Positions 63,819-64,000 of a stretch of DNA of 64,000 bases are shown here, piece by piece (position 1 is the stretch's first letter; each line of letters begins with the position of its first letter). Made by a program: the position numbers and the translations under genes. Location: NCBI GenBank assembly GCA_034440635.1, contig JAOTON010001682.1:712501-776500 (forward strand), written 5' to 3'. The notes below the pieces were generated by a model. The model did not search any database. It was not told the DNA's origin and worked only from the letters and a program-made list of their open reading frames with translations. Source of the stretch: Lepas anatifera (taxonomy: Eukaryota; Arthropoda; Thecostraca; Lepadidae).

Positions 63819-64000
63819 GGGACGAGTCAGTCACCAGCGGATCCAGGCAAGCAGAGTAGGGGAGAGGGGGGCGGTAACCATGCAACTGAAGAAAGTGCTC
63901 GCGATATATTAGAGATCATTCTGAATAAAAAAGACAGTTGACTGAAAGACAGTTGACACAATAATTGTTTTTTCCCTCCATGAACCTGTATGCCGGATCC

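Noticed and set aside
63784..63885. Upstream in-frame ATG giving a 387-aa mutarotase
   Set aside because: The extra 33 residues lack family similarity and cross a strong splice acceptor; the ATG at 63786 fits the family length better.
63187..63912. 241-codon plus-strand open frame at the right end
   Set aside because: It is antisense to the well-supported mutarotase exon and shows no domain; high GC coding sequence often leaves an open antisense frame.

Overview
This 64 kb window looks like invertebrate nuclear genomic DNA, most likely from an arthropod (crustacean or chelicerate; this is inference, not proof). It has spliced genes with GT-AG introns, a nuclear-type tRNA-Asp, an I/Jockey-like LINE with an RNase H domain, tRNA-derived SINEs and very many short non-autonomous DNA transposons. 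No bacterial operons, CRISPR arrays or ribosomal RNA genes were seen.

Only three host genes can be supported. A microsomal glutathione S-transferase 1-like gene lies on the minus strand (exons at 51932-51804, 51198-50962 and 49551-49462; 151 aa). A galactose mutarotase (aldose 1-epimerase) gene lies on the minus strand at the right edge (63786-62722; 354 aa, coding region in one exon). A tRNA-Asp(GTC) gene lies at 44143-44214 on the plus strand. They are unrelated in function and share no operon-like organisation. A weak candidate core promoter with a 47-codon ORF is at about 21322-21530.

The rest is dominated by mobile DNA. (1) A near-full-length but frameshifted LINE fills about 52159-59125, with a CCHC gag-like ORF1 and an ORF2 carrying endonuclease, reverse transcriptase and RNase H. 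It is bracketed on both sides by (CTCA)n and sits head-to-head with the MGST1-like gene. (2) At least 17 elements have ends of hAT type (CAGTGGCGG, CATAGGCGG, CAGGGG and similar) and direct 8-bp target-site duplications that are perfect or 7/8. (3) Five copies of a ~457-bp TTAA-bounded palindromic-ended MITE lie at 5248, 8960, 19020, 30666 and 48415. (4) There are two tRNA-type SINE families and several foldback elements. (5) Tandem repeats lie at 17.8 kb, 28.8 kb, 49.3 kb, 49.9 kb and 52.0 kb.

The most unusual object is at 37877-42530: a single 4.65-kb element with hAT-like terminal inverted repeats and a perfect 8-bp duplication (GGCACTTT). Its interior is almost wholly a ~20-bp satellite, and its right-terminal domain, including the inverted repeat, is re-iterated four times. 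A second showcase is 30255-32371, where an element with a perfect duplication (CATATACA) contains at least four other elements nested up to three deep, with a paralogous empty site visible at 14741. A cluster of exact AGGTCA half-sites in DR4 arrangement (44712-45708) and a SINE tail that matches the LINE 3' end are the other main observations. Stretches not listed below hold no gene that I can recognise.
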